From contig JBDTWS010000002.1 of NCBI GenBank assembly GCA_040006575.1, positions 3,922 through 67,921 on the forward strand: 64,000 bases of DNA, in the 5' to 3' direction. This document shows positions 17,054 to 26,378 of the stretch, piece after piece (within the stretch, counting starts at the first letter, position 1; every line of letters begins with the position of its first letter). The stretch is from UKL13-2 sp040006575. GTDB lineage: Bacteria > Pseudomonadota > Gammaproteobacteria > Burkholderiales > Usitatibacteraceae. The notes under the pieces are model-generated. The model saw only the letters and a program-made list of their open reading frames with translations. It was not told the origin of the DNA and did not search any database. The translations under genes and the position numbers were made by a program.

Positions 17054-17995
17054 ATGAAACTCGCAAAAAAAATTCTGTTCCTCGCATTTACCACATTGCT
17101 GCCAATTGCCGCATATTCACAGACCCCCCTTCCCAGGGACAAGGTGCTCGCATCAAACCCGCGCGCCACAGTGACATACGCTGATTTTGAAGCGGAGATG
17201 GCTCGCATTCCGCAAAGGGATCAATACGAATTCATGATGGACAAGGATCGCATCGCGACCCTGGTCGACAATATTCTGATCAACAAGACACTGGCAATTG
17301 AGGCTCGCGAAAACAAGCTCGAAAACAATGTGCAGGCCCAGGCTGAAATTAGCAATCACACTGACAAGGTGCTGGCTAAATATCGCGGCCTGCAAATCCA
17401 GAACTCCGCTCCAAAGATCGATTACCTGCCACGCGCCCGCGAAATATATCTCGCTAACCCGGAGCGATTCACGTCTGCGCCGCTATATGACGTTTGGCAT
17501 GTCCTGGTCAATTTCACCGGACGGACCAAGGAGCAGGCAAAAGTTCGGGCTGATGAACTGCGCGCCAGACTCGTCGCTGGAGAGTCTCCCGAAAAAATAG
17601 CAGCCGAGAACTCGGACGATGGCTTCGCAAAAACCGACAAGGGCAATCTCGGACCTTCCGACCTGAAGACCTATGACGTGAGATTTGCCGCGGCCGTCCG
17701 TAAGCTGAAACCAGGTGAGTTTTCCCCGGTTTTTGAATCGGAGTTTGGGTTTCATGTCGCCAAGCTCCGCGCTTACAAAGCAGCGGTAAAGCTCCCGTTT
17801 GAAACGGTAAAAGCAGCGCTTATTAATGAGGCAGAGGACCAGTATCTCAACTCCGTTTGGGAAGCGCACCTGCGAAAGATCCGGAACGATCCCAAGCTTT
17901 TTGTAGACGTCGAAGCGCTTGAACAGTTGCGCCCGAAGGTCGCGCCCGTACCATCCGCCCTGCCGTTGCCCGGCGCGTCGCCAAAATCGAAGTGA
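17054..17995 (+). CDS. Periplasmic PpiC/SurA-type peptidyl-prolyl isomerase
   Basis: A 313-residue protein with a Sec signal peptide (MKLAKKILFLAFTTLLPIAA, cleavage near YSQ). A SurA_N-like helical region (residues about 40-125) includes the segment MDKDRIATLVDNILINKTL. The parvulin/rotamase domain at about residues 150-240 contains DVWHVLVNF, SDDGFAKTDKGNLG and FSPVFESEFGFHVAKL, typical of PpiC. It would help fold or chaperone secreted or outer-membrane proteins. It lies between the secreted-protein genes and a polysaccharide ABC exporter, and its stop is 7 bases before the permease start, suggesting one transcript with the exporter. Confidence 0.88.
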   Translation: MKLAKKILFLAFTTLLPIAAYSQTPLPRDKVLASNPRATVTYADFEAEMARIPQRDQYEFMMDKDRIATLVDNILINKTLAIEARENKLENNVQAQAEISNHTDKVLAKYRGLQIQNSAPKIDYLPRAREIYLANPERFTSAPLYDVWHVLVNFTGRTKEQAKVRADELRARLVAGESPEKIAAENSDDGFAKTDKGNLGPSDLKTYDVRFAAAVRKLKPGEFSPVFESEFGFHVAKLRAYKAAVKLPFETVKAALINEAEDQYLNSVWEAHLRKIRNDPKLFVDVEALEQLRPKVAPVPSALPLPGASPKSK

Positions 17996-18002
17996 CCCAC
18001 AA

Positions 18003-18779
18003 TTGCTCGCAAAGGGAAACTCACTGCTGCTGGCGCGCTTCACCGAGCGTGAAATCTTCACGCGCTTCGCCGGCAGCACCCTAGGGTTTCTCTGGGCGCT
18101 GCTGGGCCCTTTGCTGCTGCTCGGAATCTATTCGTTCGTATTCGGTCAGTTATTCCAGCAACGCCAAGGTGACCTGGCCACGGACAGCTACACGCTTTTC
18201 GTAGCCATTGCACTCTGGCCGTGGATGATGTTTTCCGATGGCGTGCTGCGCTGCATGCAGAGTATCCACACCAACGCAGCGTTGGTGAAGAAAGTAGCAT
18301 TTCCGCACTTGCTGCTCGTCCTTGCAGCCAATAACAGCGTGTTTCTAGTCCATCTGGCCGGCTACGTCGCCGTACTGGCGGTGCTGGCTCTTGCAGGTTC
18401 CAGCATCGATCTGGCCGGCATCCCCGTCGTCCTGATGTCAATCATCACGCTATACCTTTTCTCGCTTGCGTTGGGCGCGATACTCGCCGCCATGCAAACG
18501 CTGTTGAGGGATGTTGAACAGGCTATAGCGCCCGCAATGATGATGCTCTATTACCTGACGCCAGTTTTGTATCCGATAACTTTGATTCCGATGCAATATC
18601 GCCACTGGCTAACCTGGAATCCATTGGCATACGTCATTCAGCGCATGCGTGATGGCCTTCTATTGGGACAAGGGTTGCAAATGGGTGACTTCGGCATGCT
18701 TTTCGCCGGCGTTGTCGCAGCGATCCTGGGCGTTGCATTCTTCATCCGACTCTCACCGTACTTCGAAGATTTCCTGTAG
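18003..18779 (+). CDS. Polysaccharide ABC exporter permease (Wzm/TagG type)
   Basis: A membrane protein of about 258 residues with six predicted spans, of the ABC-2 polysaccharide export family. The family signature FTEREIFTRFAGSTLGFLWA, followed by LLLLGIYSFVFGQLF, opens the protein, as in Wzm, RfbA and KpsM. The segment YYLTPVLYPITLIP near residue 190 is also typical. No ATG is available. The TTG at 18003 gives the expected short N-terminus, and an upstream TTG (17919) would run far into the PpiC gene. It pairs with the ATPase at 18929 to export an undecaprenyl-linked glycan across the inner membrane. Confidence 0.88.
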   Translation: MLAKGNSLLLARFTEREIFTRFAGSTLGFLWALLGPLLLLGIYSFVFGQLFQQRQGDLATDSYTLFVAIALWPWMMFSDGVLRCMQSIHTNAALVKKVAFPHLLLVLAANNSVFLVHLAGYVAVLAVLALAGSSIDLAGIPVVLMSIITLYLFSLALGAILAAMQTLLRDVEQAIAPAMMMLYYLTPVLYPITLIPMQYRHWLTWNPLAYVIQRMRDGLLLGQGLQMGDFGMLFAGVVAAILGVAFFIRLSPYFEDFL

Positions 18780-18853
18780 CGCGAGCATCGAAGCGCCATC
18801 AAACACGCTGACGTAGCACCAGGGCTCAACGCCAGCCAACGTAGGCCCTCGTT

Positions 18854-18859
18854 TATAAT
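18854..18859 (+). promoter_or_regulatory. Consensus -10 box before the exporter ATPase gene
   Basis: A perfect TATAAT lies 70 bases before the TTG start of the ATPase gene, in a 149-base gap after the permease. No good -35 hexamer is seen at the proper spacing, so this is tentative. Confidence 0.3.
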
Positions 18860-18928
18860 TGCGGCCACAGCACTACTCCCAATCCCGCCAATCCCGCCAG
18901 GGCATTTTCACTATTTCCGTTTGTTACA

Positions 18929-20149
18929 TTGTCAACCTCAACCACAGACAAACTTGTCCGGATAGTCGGCATCGGCAAGGACTATCCCATCATCCGTACC
19001 GGTTCCGGCCGGCTGCAAACGATATTTGAGCTGCTCAGCGGTCGCGCAGTCCATGAGTACTACCGCGCGCTAAACGACGTCTCACTCACGATTGTGCGAG
19101 GAGAGTCGTGGGGCATCATCGGCGAAAACGGAGCGGGGAAATCGACGCTCATGAAAATCATCGCGGGCGTCGTCAAGCCATCGCGAGGCACCGTCGAAGT
19201 GCGCGGTCGGATCAGCGCCTTGCTAGAACTGGGAACCGGCTTCCACCCTGAATATACCGGGCGCGACAATATATTCCTTGCCTCAGCCCTGATGGGTTGG
19301 AGCCGGGCAGAAACCAGCGCTCGCATTGAAGAAATTCTCGAGTTCGCCGATATCGGCACGCACGTGGACCAGCCTGTGAAAACCTATTCCTCCGGGATGG
19401 TCGTGCGACTCGGATTTGCGGTCGCCACCGCGCTTACGCCGGAGCTGCTTGTTACCGACGAAGTCCTCGCAGTGGGCGACGAATCGTTCCAGAAAAAATG
19501 CCTTCGATGGATGGAAAATTTCCGTGCGCGCGGCGGCACGCTGCTGCTGTGCTCACACAGCATGTATCACATCCAGTCGCTTTGCCAGAACGCCATCTGG
19601 ATCCATGAAGGTCGCGTTCACATGCAGGGCGAGTCTTTCGCCGTCACACAGGCATATCTCGCGTACCACGAAGCAAAGAATCGCCGAGAAGCTACTCCCG
19701 TCGCCAGCGAGCTCGCCCAAGGCTCACCCTATCCCATGCTGGAATCGGTCTGGGTGGAAGATGCCAACGTGGCGGAACGCAACATTTTTGAAATGGGTGA
19801 AAACATTTCACTGTGTGGAATTTTCACCAACCCGGATGACCAGGCCACAGTCATCATGACTGGAATCACCCGAATGGATGGCACGCCCGTGTTCGGTACG
19901 TTTTCCAACGATGCCGGGTTTGCCGCCAATCGACTGTCGGCCGGCCGCTTTGGTTTCCGTTTAACCCTCGATGCGCAGACCCTGCTGCCGGGTGTGTACC
20001 AGCTTCGCGCGCACACGCTGGATGAACATGGTCTCCGTCTCTTCGATACGCGGGAAGTCCAGATCACGGTGAGTGGCAAGACTCGCGATCATGGCCTCGT
20101 TCGACTTTCACATCAATGGTGCCCAGGGCACGAACGCAAATCCGCATGA
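18929..20149 (+). CDS. Polysaccharide ABC exporter ATPase with Wzt-type C-terminal domain
   Basis: A 406-residue ATPase. Walker A GENGAGKST lies near residues 66-74, the signature loop is YSSGMVVRLGFA, and Walker B with its Glu is LLVTDEVLAVGD. After about residue 250 comes an extra beta-rich domain (SPYPMLESVWVEDANV through HGLVRLSHQW). It resembles the carbohydrate-binding C-terminal domain of Wzt, which recognises a modified glycan end. That domain suggests the exported polysaccharide is end-capped. The start is TTG. The 3' end overlaps the next gene (ATGA), linking export to the TPR-glycosyltransferase proteins. Confidence 0.9.
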   Translation: MSTSTTDKLVRIVGIGKDYPIIRTGSGRLQTIFELLSGRAVHEYYRALNDVSLTIVRGESWGIIGENGAGKSTLMKIIAGVVKPSRGTVEVRGRISALLELGTGFHPEYTGRDNIFLASALMGWSRAETSARIEEILEFADIGTHVDQPVKTYSSGMVVRLGFAVATALTPELLVTDEVLAVGDESFQKKCLRWMENFRARGGTLLLCSHSMYHIQSLCQNAIWIHEGRVHMQGESFAVTQAYLAYHEAKNRREATPVASELAQGSPYPMLESVWVEDANVAERNIFEMGENISLCGIFTNPDDQATVIMTGITRMDGTPVFGTFSNDAGFAANRLSAGRFGFRLTLDAQTLLPGVYQLRAHTLDEHGLRLFDTREVQITVSGKTRDHGLVRLSHQWCPGHERKSA

Positions 20150-23100
20150 GCAGCAACCCGCTGACATTCGAACAAAAGCAACTCGCCAATGGCGCACTGG
20201 CACACCAGAATGCCGGACGCTACGCCGATGCAGCCCAGGCGTACGCGGCGCTGCTATCCCAGGTGCCACACCTGTGGCCAGCCTGTTACAACCTCGGGCT
20301 CGTATACCAGCATCTCGGCCGGCTACCCGAAGCAGCCGAAATGTACGCCCGTGCCGTACAACTGAATCCCAATCTGGCCGAAGGCTACAACAACCTGGGA
20401 AACGTCCTCAAGTCGCTCAAGAACACGGATGCAGCCATCGAGGCCTATCGCCAGGCACTCGCCCTTAATGCCGGGCTGTCGGAGGCCGCATATAACCTCG
20501 CGACAATGTTGCAGGCCGGCGGAGAACACCAGCAAGCCATCGACTCACTGCGACAGGCGACCGCCGTCAATCCCGCGCACGGAAATGCGTGGGATGCGCT
20601 ATACCGGGGCCTCCTGGCCGGCGGGCGCACAGACGATGCGGTACTGGCATTCCTCGAATGGGAAAAGTCGGCGGAACTGTCGCCGGAAATGGTCGTGGCG
20701 GGCCTGGCGCTATGCCGTCCGATGGGGGACACGGAACGGGAGACAAAATACGTCGAACTCGCCCTGGCGTGGCCGTTTGCTGAATTCACGCCGGACCAGT
20801 ACGCGCCGATCGTCGGCATGATCCAATACTTCGACGTCACGCGGGAATCCATCCTGCTGTGCTATCGCCGTTTCGACAGTGCCGTTAATGAACAGCATGT
20901 CCCGGTCGTGCCGTTGCTTCCGCGCCGTAGCGCGGATACTCGCTTGCGAGTGGGCTACGTCTCAGGTGATTTCCGCCAGCATGTGATGGGACGCATGATG
21001 CTGGATGTCATCGCGCGACATGATCGCTCGCGTTTCGGCGTGCTTCTCATTTCAACTTGCGCACCGGCGCAGCACGATGCCACAACGACGCAGTTTCGCT
21101 CGATGGTCGACGGTTTTGCCGACATCAGCCACCTTGATGATTTTTCGGCCGCCAAAATCATTGCCGAAGCAGACATCGACGTCCTGGTGGACCTGGGAGG
21201 TCAAACGAACAGCGCCCGCCCTGGCATCTACGCATACCGCCCCGCGCGATCCATCGTTACGCACCTCGGCTATCACGGTTGCCTGGGAATGAGCTCGGTC
21301 GATTACAAATTTACCGACCGCATCGCCGATTTGCCCGATGCGGCAATTTTCCAGATCGAAAAACCCTACGCCCTTCAGTCCTGCATTTTTCCGTTTGTGC
21401 GTGTTCCACCATTGCGCCAGGCGCCCGAACTGGTGCCGGACAAAGACCTTGATGGAAAATTTGTTTTTGCGGCGTTCCTGAATGTATTGAAACTCTCGCC
21501 GCGCTGCCTGCGCATGTGGCGGCGCGTACTGGATGCCGTGCCTGAAGCAATGCTCCTTTTTTCGCCGCTGGATGCGGCCGAGAAAAATTCAATTGCACGC
21601 GTTACCGACAGTGCCGGCATTGATGCAAACAGGATCGCCGTTCTTGAGCCAGTACGGGGCGATGCAGCACTGCGCTCACGCTATCGTATCGCCAACGCGG
21701 TGATGGATACATCGCCCTACGCTGGTGGCGACACCACACTGGCTGCGCTGGACATGGGCGTGCCGGTCGTTACGTTGGCCGGACAGCGGCAGAGCGAAAG
21801 GGTCGGCGCCAGCATTCTCGGCCACCTGAATTTGCAGGAACTGGTTGCCGCGTCCGAAGACGATTTCGTCGCACTCGCCGTGAAACTTGCACGCGACACG
21901 CAGTTCATGGAAGCGTGCCGGAAAAAAATCGCACAGGAATTCGAAACCGCACTAGCAAGGGCGGACGATCATACGCGCGCACTTGAGGCCGCCTTCATCG
22001 ACATCGCGTCGCGTAGCCCGGTAACCGCATCGATGTCACTCACAGCACGACAGTTTTTCACCACGCTTCACGACGCCATGCGCCGCCAGGAAAAAGCGTC
22101 CGGCGATACTGAAAAACGTGCAATCGCGGCCGTATTTGCTGCGTTACGCGTCGAGCAACCCGACTATCCGCCTTTGCTGCGAGCACAGGGGCAGCTCGCG
22201 CAAGACATGAGGGATCTTGCGCTGGCTTCCGACTGCCTTGGCACGCTGCTCAAGTATTTGCCGGGAGATGTCGACACACGTCTCACGCTGGCCGGATTCC
22301 TGATCGACCGGGGAAACGCAAAAGATGCACTGGACATCCTCGAGGATGCATCCACCGTGGGCAGCAATGTTCGTAGCCTGCTGCTGCAGACACGCGCATA
22401 CAGCCAGTTGCGGCAATGGGAGAGTGCACTCAAATGCAGTGAACCCGCAATTGCCCTGGAACCTGCAAATACCCAGGCACTGTTCTGGCACGGCACCGTT
22501 CTCTCGCACGTTGGCGAAGTCAATGCCGCACTCACTTACCTGAACCAGGCGCTCATTCTTGCGCCATCTCATACCGACGTGGCCTCTGCGGCTTACAACG
22601 CAGGTGTCCTGCTAAGCGAATCAGGAAACCACGTCGATGCAGAAAAAGTATTCCGTCGTGCGATGGCCGCCGACCCATCGCCGCCTGTACAGCTGCGACT
22701 GCTGCAAACCCTCAACATGCAAAAGCGCCATGACGATTGGCTCGTTGAAGCGCAGCGGTTTGTCGCGGCATTTCCAGGCCTGGAATACGCGACGCTGCTG
22801 GAAAGCCGGATTGCCCGGCGCCAGGGCAACCTGAAACGCGAGGCGGAACTTCTCTATCCGCTGGCCGAGCAGGTAGCGCAGATGAAAGATGATGTGACCG
22901 CATTCGAGCTGGCTGCTGAATTATCCGGTCTCCTGCCGTTTCACGATGTTTCACCCCGCTTGTTGGACCGGTTGCAGGACAGATTTGCCAGTGCGTCAAA
23001 AGCGCTGCACCCAGCGCGCGCCGATGTAGCGAGGGCGAACACCGTCCCGGAACGCGAGAAGACCCGGCTGGGATATCTGGTTGACCTGAGCATTCCCTTT

Positions 23101-24165
23101 GCGCAAGAAACCATCGCGTCGCTCGTGCGGCTGCACGATCGTGATCTATTTACCACTGCGGTTTTCACCGTAAGCCCGCCACACGTAAAAATGATGCCGG
23201 ACGCTGGAATAGAGGCAACGGACTGGGTGTCGTTGGCAGGGCTCGATGAAGATCGTTGCGCAGTCGCGATCGGGGCGCACAAAATTGACGTCTTGATTGA
23301 CGCGTCCGCTTTTGGCGACTTCTCCAGGCCCGGTCTGCTGTCTCTTCGCCCGGCGCTATTGCAAATCGCGATGCCGGCGATGGCCAGGCCTGCCGCCATC
23401 GGCGAACATGATTTCGTGCTGACGGATCGGCACTTGCAACTGGTGAGCGACAAAGCCGAATCGCTGCGCCGAAACTTGTTCGTCGAAGGGTGCGCCCTGC
23501 CAATCTCTGCACCGGCGCAGGGTGACAGCGATGCACAATCGAATTTATCGACCAGGGAATCACTCGGCATCAAAGCGGGTGCCACGGTATTCGGCGTGCT
23601 CGCCACCGCAGAGCAACTGTCTTCCCGCTGTGTGGCGCTGTGGCAATCACTGCTCGCGCGCGCCCCAAACGCGGTGCTATTGCTGGCGCCGCCAGATACC
23701 GGGGACGTCGCGATCATGCGAAATATTCTGCGGACAGCCGGGATAGACGCAGCGCGGATCATCTCGCACCCCTACAGCAACGGTGCAGCGACGCGAGCCC
23801 CGGGCCTGGTGGATATCATCCTCGACACGGTTCCCGGCAGTGATTATTCAAGTGTGCGGGCATCGTTGCTGGAATCCATTCCCCTTGTTACCGCGGCGGG
23901 GAAAACCATCGCAGAGCGCGTTGCACTCAGTGTCCTCACCAGCCTTGGAGAAAAATCCACCATTGCCGAGAGTGGCCGCGAATACGTCGACATTGCGGTG
24001 GACCTCGCAACACATGCCGACAAACGAAACGCGCTGGCGTCAAGGCTGAACTCCCTGTGGTCGGCCGCATCTCAACCCGGCATGCCCTTCGCCATGGACG
24101 CTTACGTGAAGCGCATCGAAGCCGCGATCAGCCACGCGGCCAATTTGAATTCCATGCAGCAGTGA
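20146..24165 (+). CDS. Double TPR-GT41 protein (O-GlcNAc-transferase-like), tandem fusion
   Basis: A 1339-residue protein with the architecture TPR, GT41 module, TPR, second GT41-like module. Residues about 10-200 are TPR repeats. The first catalytic region (about 265-615) has the SPINDLY/OGT landmarks RVGYVSGDFRQHVMGRM, THLGYHGCLGMSSVDYKFTD and DTSPYAGGDTTLAALDMG (the UDP-sugar site region). Residues about 655-905 are again TPR-like. The second module (about 970-1330) keeps the overall layout but has lost landmark residues. It shows LGYLVDLSIPFAQ, no GYHG-type motif, and DTVPGSDYSSVRASL in place of the GGDTT motif. It may be a pseudo-catalytic lobe. The ATG overlaps the ABC ATPase stop, and an upstream ATG at 20116 is less likely. 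Confidence 0.85.
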   Translation: MSSNPLTFEQKQLANGALAHQNAGRYADAAQAYAALLSQVPHLWPACYNLGLVYQHLGRLPEAAEMYARAVQLNPNLAEGYNNLGNVLKSLKNTDAAIEAYRQALALNAGLSEAAYNLATMLQAGGEHQQAIDSLRQATAVNPAHGNAWDALYRGLLAGGRTDDAVLAFLEWEKSAELSPEMVVAGLALCRPMGDTERETKYVELALAWPFAEFTPDQYAPIVGMIQYFDVTRESILLCYRRFDSAVNEQHVPVVPLLPRRSADTRLRVGYVSGDFRQHVMGRMMLDVIARHDRSRFGVLLISTCAPAQHDATTTQFRSMVDGFADISHLDDFSAAKIIAEADIDVLVDLGGQTNSARPGIYAYRPARSIVTHLGYHGCLGMSSVDYKFTDRIADLPDAAIFQIEKPYALQSCIFPFVRVPPLRQAPELVPDKDLDGKFVFAAFLNVLKLSPRCLRMWRRVLDAVPEAMLLFSPLDAAEKNSIARVTDSAGIDANRIAVLEPVRGDAALRSRYRIANAVMDTSPYAGGDTTLAALDMGVPVVTLAGQRQSERVGASILGHLNLQELVAASEDDFVALAVKLARDTQFMEACRKKIAQEFETALARADDHTRALEAAFIDIASRSPVTASMSLTARQFFTTLHDAMRRQEKASGDTEKRAIAAVFAALRVEQPDYPPLLRAQGQLAQDMRDLALASDCLGTLLKYLPGDVDTRLTLAGFLIDRGNAKDALDILEDASTVGSNVRSLLLQTRAYSQLRQWESALKCSEPAIALEPANTQALFWHGTVLSHVGEVNAALTYLNQALILAPSHTDVASAAYNAGVLLSESGNHVDAEKVFRRAMAADPSPPVQLRLLQTLNMQKRHDDWLVEAQRFVAAFPGLEYATLLESRIARRQGNLKREAELLYPLAEQVAQMKDDVTAFELAAELSGLLPFHDVSPRLLDRLQDRFASASKALHPARADVARANTVPEREKTRLGYLVDLSIPFAQETIASLVRLHDRDLFTTAVFTVSPPHVKMMPDAGIEATDWVSLAGLDEDRCAVAIGAHKIDVLIDASAFGDFSRPGLLSLRPALLQIAMPAMARPAAIGEHDFVLTDRHLQLVSDKAESLRRNLFVEGCALPISAPAQGDSDAQSNLSTRESLGIKAGATVFGVLATAEQLSSRCVALWQSLLARAPNAVLLLAPPDTGDVAIMRNILRTAGIDAARIISHPYSNGAATRAPGLVDIILDTVPGSDYSSVRASLLESIPLVTAAGKTIAERVALSVLTSLGEKSTIAESGREYVDIAVDLATHADKRNALASRLNSLWSAASQPGMPFAMDAYVKRIEAAISHAANLNSMQQ

Positions 24166-24172
24166 TCCGCCC

Positions 24173-26374
24173 ATGACGCTTCAGCAGGCAGTGGCATCGC
24201 TCCAGGCCGGGAATGTCGACAACGCGTTGGCGCAGTTGACGACGCTCGCATCGCAACCCGCGGCGCCCGTGGAAACCTTCAGCTGGCTGGCTATCGCAAA
24301 CGTACGTGCGCAACGATTACCGGACGCGGCACGCGCCATCCAGCGTGCTATTGCACTGGCGCCGGGCAATGCAAATTTCTACCTCACTGCCGCCAATATC
24401 CAGCAGGACCTGGGCGATCTTTCATCTGCGGTCGACTTGCTCACACAGTCGATTCGCGTAGACCCTGCCTTCGCGCAGGGTCACAACAATCTTGGCATCG
24501 TCCTCACCGATCTCGGCCGCATTGAAGAAGCAATACCGGCTTTCCGGGAAGCCATCCGGCTCAATCCTGCGTATGCGCGAGCGTACGCAAACCTGGCTGC
24601 TGCACAAGTGCGATCGCTACAGTTTGCAGACGCATTGTCATCTGCACAACGCGCCACCGAGCTGCAACCCGACTACGCACACGCACACCACCTCCTGGGC
24701 AATGCGCTGGTGATGACTGGAAATACCGCCGCTGCAGAGGCCGCGCTCAGGACCGCTATCCGGCTGAGGCCCGACTTCGCGGAGGCTTCATTGTTGCTCG
24801 TCAAGACACTTACAAAACTGAAGCGCGCCGACGAAGCGGAGCAGGTGTGCCGACAGGCGTTGTCGCTGACGCCGGGACGGCATGATCTTTGGGCTGCACT
24901 GGGTGATATAGCGGCCGAACGCGACGACCTTGCCGAAGCGTTGGGCGCCTACCAGCGCGCGCTTGAATTGCGTCCGAATGACCTGTCCACCACGACGCGC
25001 GCCGCACTGCTGTTGCCCAACATCTACATCAATGAAGCGCACGTCGATGCATGCCGTGACCGCATCACCCAAGGCATTGCGCACCTTCACGCCAACGTGG
25101 AGGCGCTGACCAAATCGTTTCAGCCGCAGCGCTTCGGCGACGCTATCGCGAATAGTTTCCTGCTGGCCTACCAGGGACGTGACGACAAGCTGTTGCAACG
25201 CGACTACGCCGACTTTGTAGCCAAGGTCGCGGCCCATGCGTTGCCCATGGAAAGTCGGGCGTCGTTGCACAGCGCCACACAGCGCGCACCTCGCATCCGC
25301 ATCGGGTTCTGCAGCCGTTTTTTCTATCGCAGCACAGCGGGAAATTACTTCGCCAGCTGGATCACCGACCTTGATCGCAGCATCTTCGAAATTTTCCTGT
25401 ATCACTCGCATATTGTTGACGACGATCTCACACGCCGCTTGCGCGGTGCGTCCGACCATTTTTTCCAGGCCGAGGAAAATTTTTCCGTGTTGCTGGGGCA
25501 GATCCGCAACGACGAACTCGATATCCTGGTCTATCCCGAGATCGGCATGGACAGGACGGTTTACCTGCTGTCGAGCATGCGACTGGCGCCGGTACAAGTG
25601 TGCGGCTGGGGCCATCCCGTGACGCCGGGCCACCGCGCCATCGATTACTATTTTTCCTGCGAAGCCATGGAGCCGGCGGGTGCGCAGGCACATTACAACG
25701 AACAGTTGCGACTGCTGCCCGGCATCGGTACGCGCTATGAGCGCCCGCAGATTTCGCCGGAAGCATCAGCCAAGACGCGGGCCGATTACCAGCTGCCCGA
25801 AGATGCCACGCTGTACCTTTTTCCCCAGTCATTGTTCAAGGTACATCCGGCCAATGACCGCCTGCTGGTCACGGCAATTGCCAACGATCCGCGCGGCGTG
25901 CTGGTGATGTTCGCCGGGCAGAACGCTGCCGTCACGCAAAAATTCGTCACGCGACTTTCAGCCGCCTTCGCCGAGTTGGGCCTTGCGGCTCAGGGCCGCG
26001 TGAAAATCCTGCCCGGCGTGGGGCACGATGATTACAAACGCATCAACCAGCTGTGCGATCTCATGCTGGATACGCTGCACTGGTCAGGCGGCAATACTTC
26101 GCTGGATGCGCTTGCAATGGGCCTGCCCATCGTGACGCTGCCGGGTGCTTATATGCGCGGGCGCCAGACCATGGCGATGCTTAAGCTGATGGGCATCGAA
26201 GAACTGATTGCGCAGTCGCCGGAAGAATACCTGGCCATCGCGCTCCGCCTGGGAACTGACCGGGAATATCACAATGATATTTCGCGGCGCATCCTGCAGC
26301 GTGCTGATCGAATATTCGATGACCCCGAACCCCCGCAAGCGTTGGGCCGGTTACTCGCTGAACTGCTGCGTTAG
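24173..26374 (+). CDS. TPR-GT41 family glycosyltransferase (OGT-like)
   Basis: A 733-residue cytoplasmic protein. About eight TPR repeats fill residues 1-280 (for example FAQGHNNLGIVLTDLGRIEE). The GT41 catalytic domain spans about 370-730. Landmarks are RIRIGFCSRFFYRSTAGNYF, VCGWGHPVTPGHRAIDYYFS and DTLHWSGGNTSLDALAMGLP, followed by a PGAYMRGRQTM loop. All key positions seem intact, unlike the second lobe of its neighbour. GT41 enzymes move GlcNAc or glucose from UDP-sugars onto protein Ser/Thr or Asn. The acceptor here is unknown. It starts 7 bases after the double TPR-GT41 gene and ends 4 bases before a convergent gene. Confidence 0.88.
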   Translation: MTLQQAVASLQAGNVDNALAQLTTLASQPAAPVETFSWLAIANVRAQRLPDAARAIQRAIALAPGNANFYLTAANIQQDLGDLSSAVDLLTQSIRVDPAFAQGHNNLGIVLTDLGRIEEAIPAFREAIRLNPAYARAYANLAAAQVRSLQFADALSSAQRATELQPDYAHAHHLLGNALVMTGNTAAAEAALRTAIRLRPDFAEASLLLVKTLTKLKRADEAEQVCRQALSLTPGRHDLWAALGDIAAERDDLAEALGAYQRALELRPNDLSTTTRAALLLPNIYINEAHVDACRDRITQGIAHLHANVEALTKSFQPQRFGDAIANSFLLAYQGRDDKLLQRDYADFVAKVAAHALPMESRASLHSATQRAPRIRIGFCSRFFYRSTAGNYFASWITDLDRSIFEIFLYHSHIVDDDLTRRLRGASDHFFQAEENFSVLLGQIRNDELDILVYPEIGMDRTVYLLSSMRLAPVQVCGWGHPVTPGHRAIDYYFSCEAMEPAGAQAHYNEQLRLLPGIGTRYERPQISPEASAKTRADYQLPEDATLYLFPQSLFKVHPANDRLLVTAIANDPRGVLVMFAGQNAAVTQKFVTRLSAAFAELGLAAQGRVKILPGVGHDDYKRINQLCDLMLDTLHWSGGNTSLDALAMGLPIVTLPGAYMRGRQTMAMLKLMGIEELIAQSPEEYLAIALRLGTDREYHNDISRRILQRADRIFDDPEPPQALGRLLAELLR

Positions 26375-26378
26375 AAAA

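Noticed and set aside
24788..25693. Long minus-strand open frame of about 300 codons opposite the GT41 gene
   Set aside because: It is fully antisense to a conserved TPR-GT41 protein, shows no recognisable domain, and follows the codon-bias pattern expected of a shadow frame.
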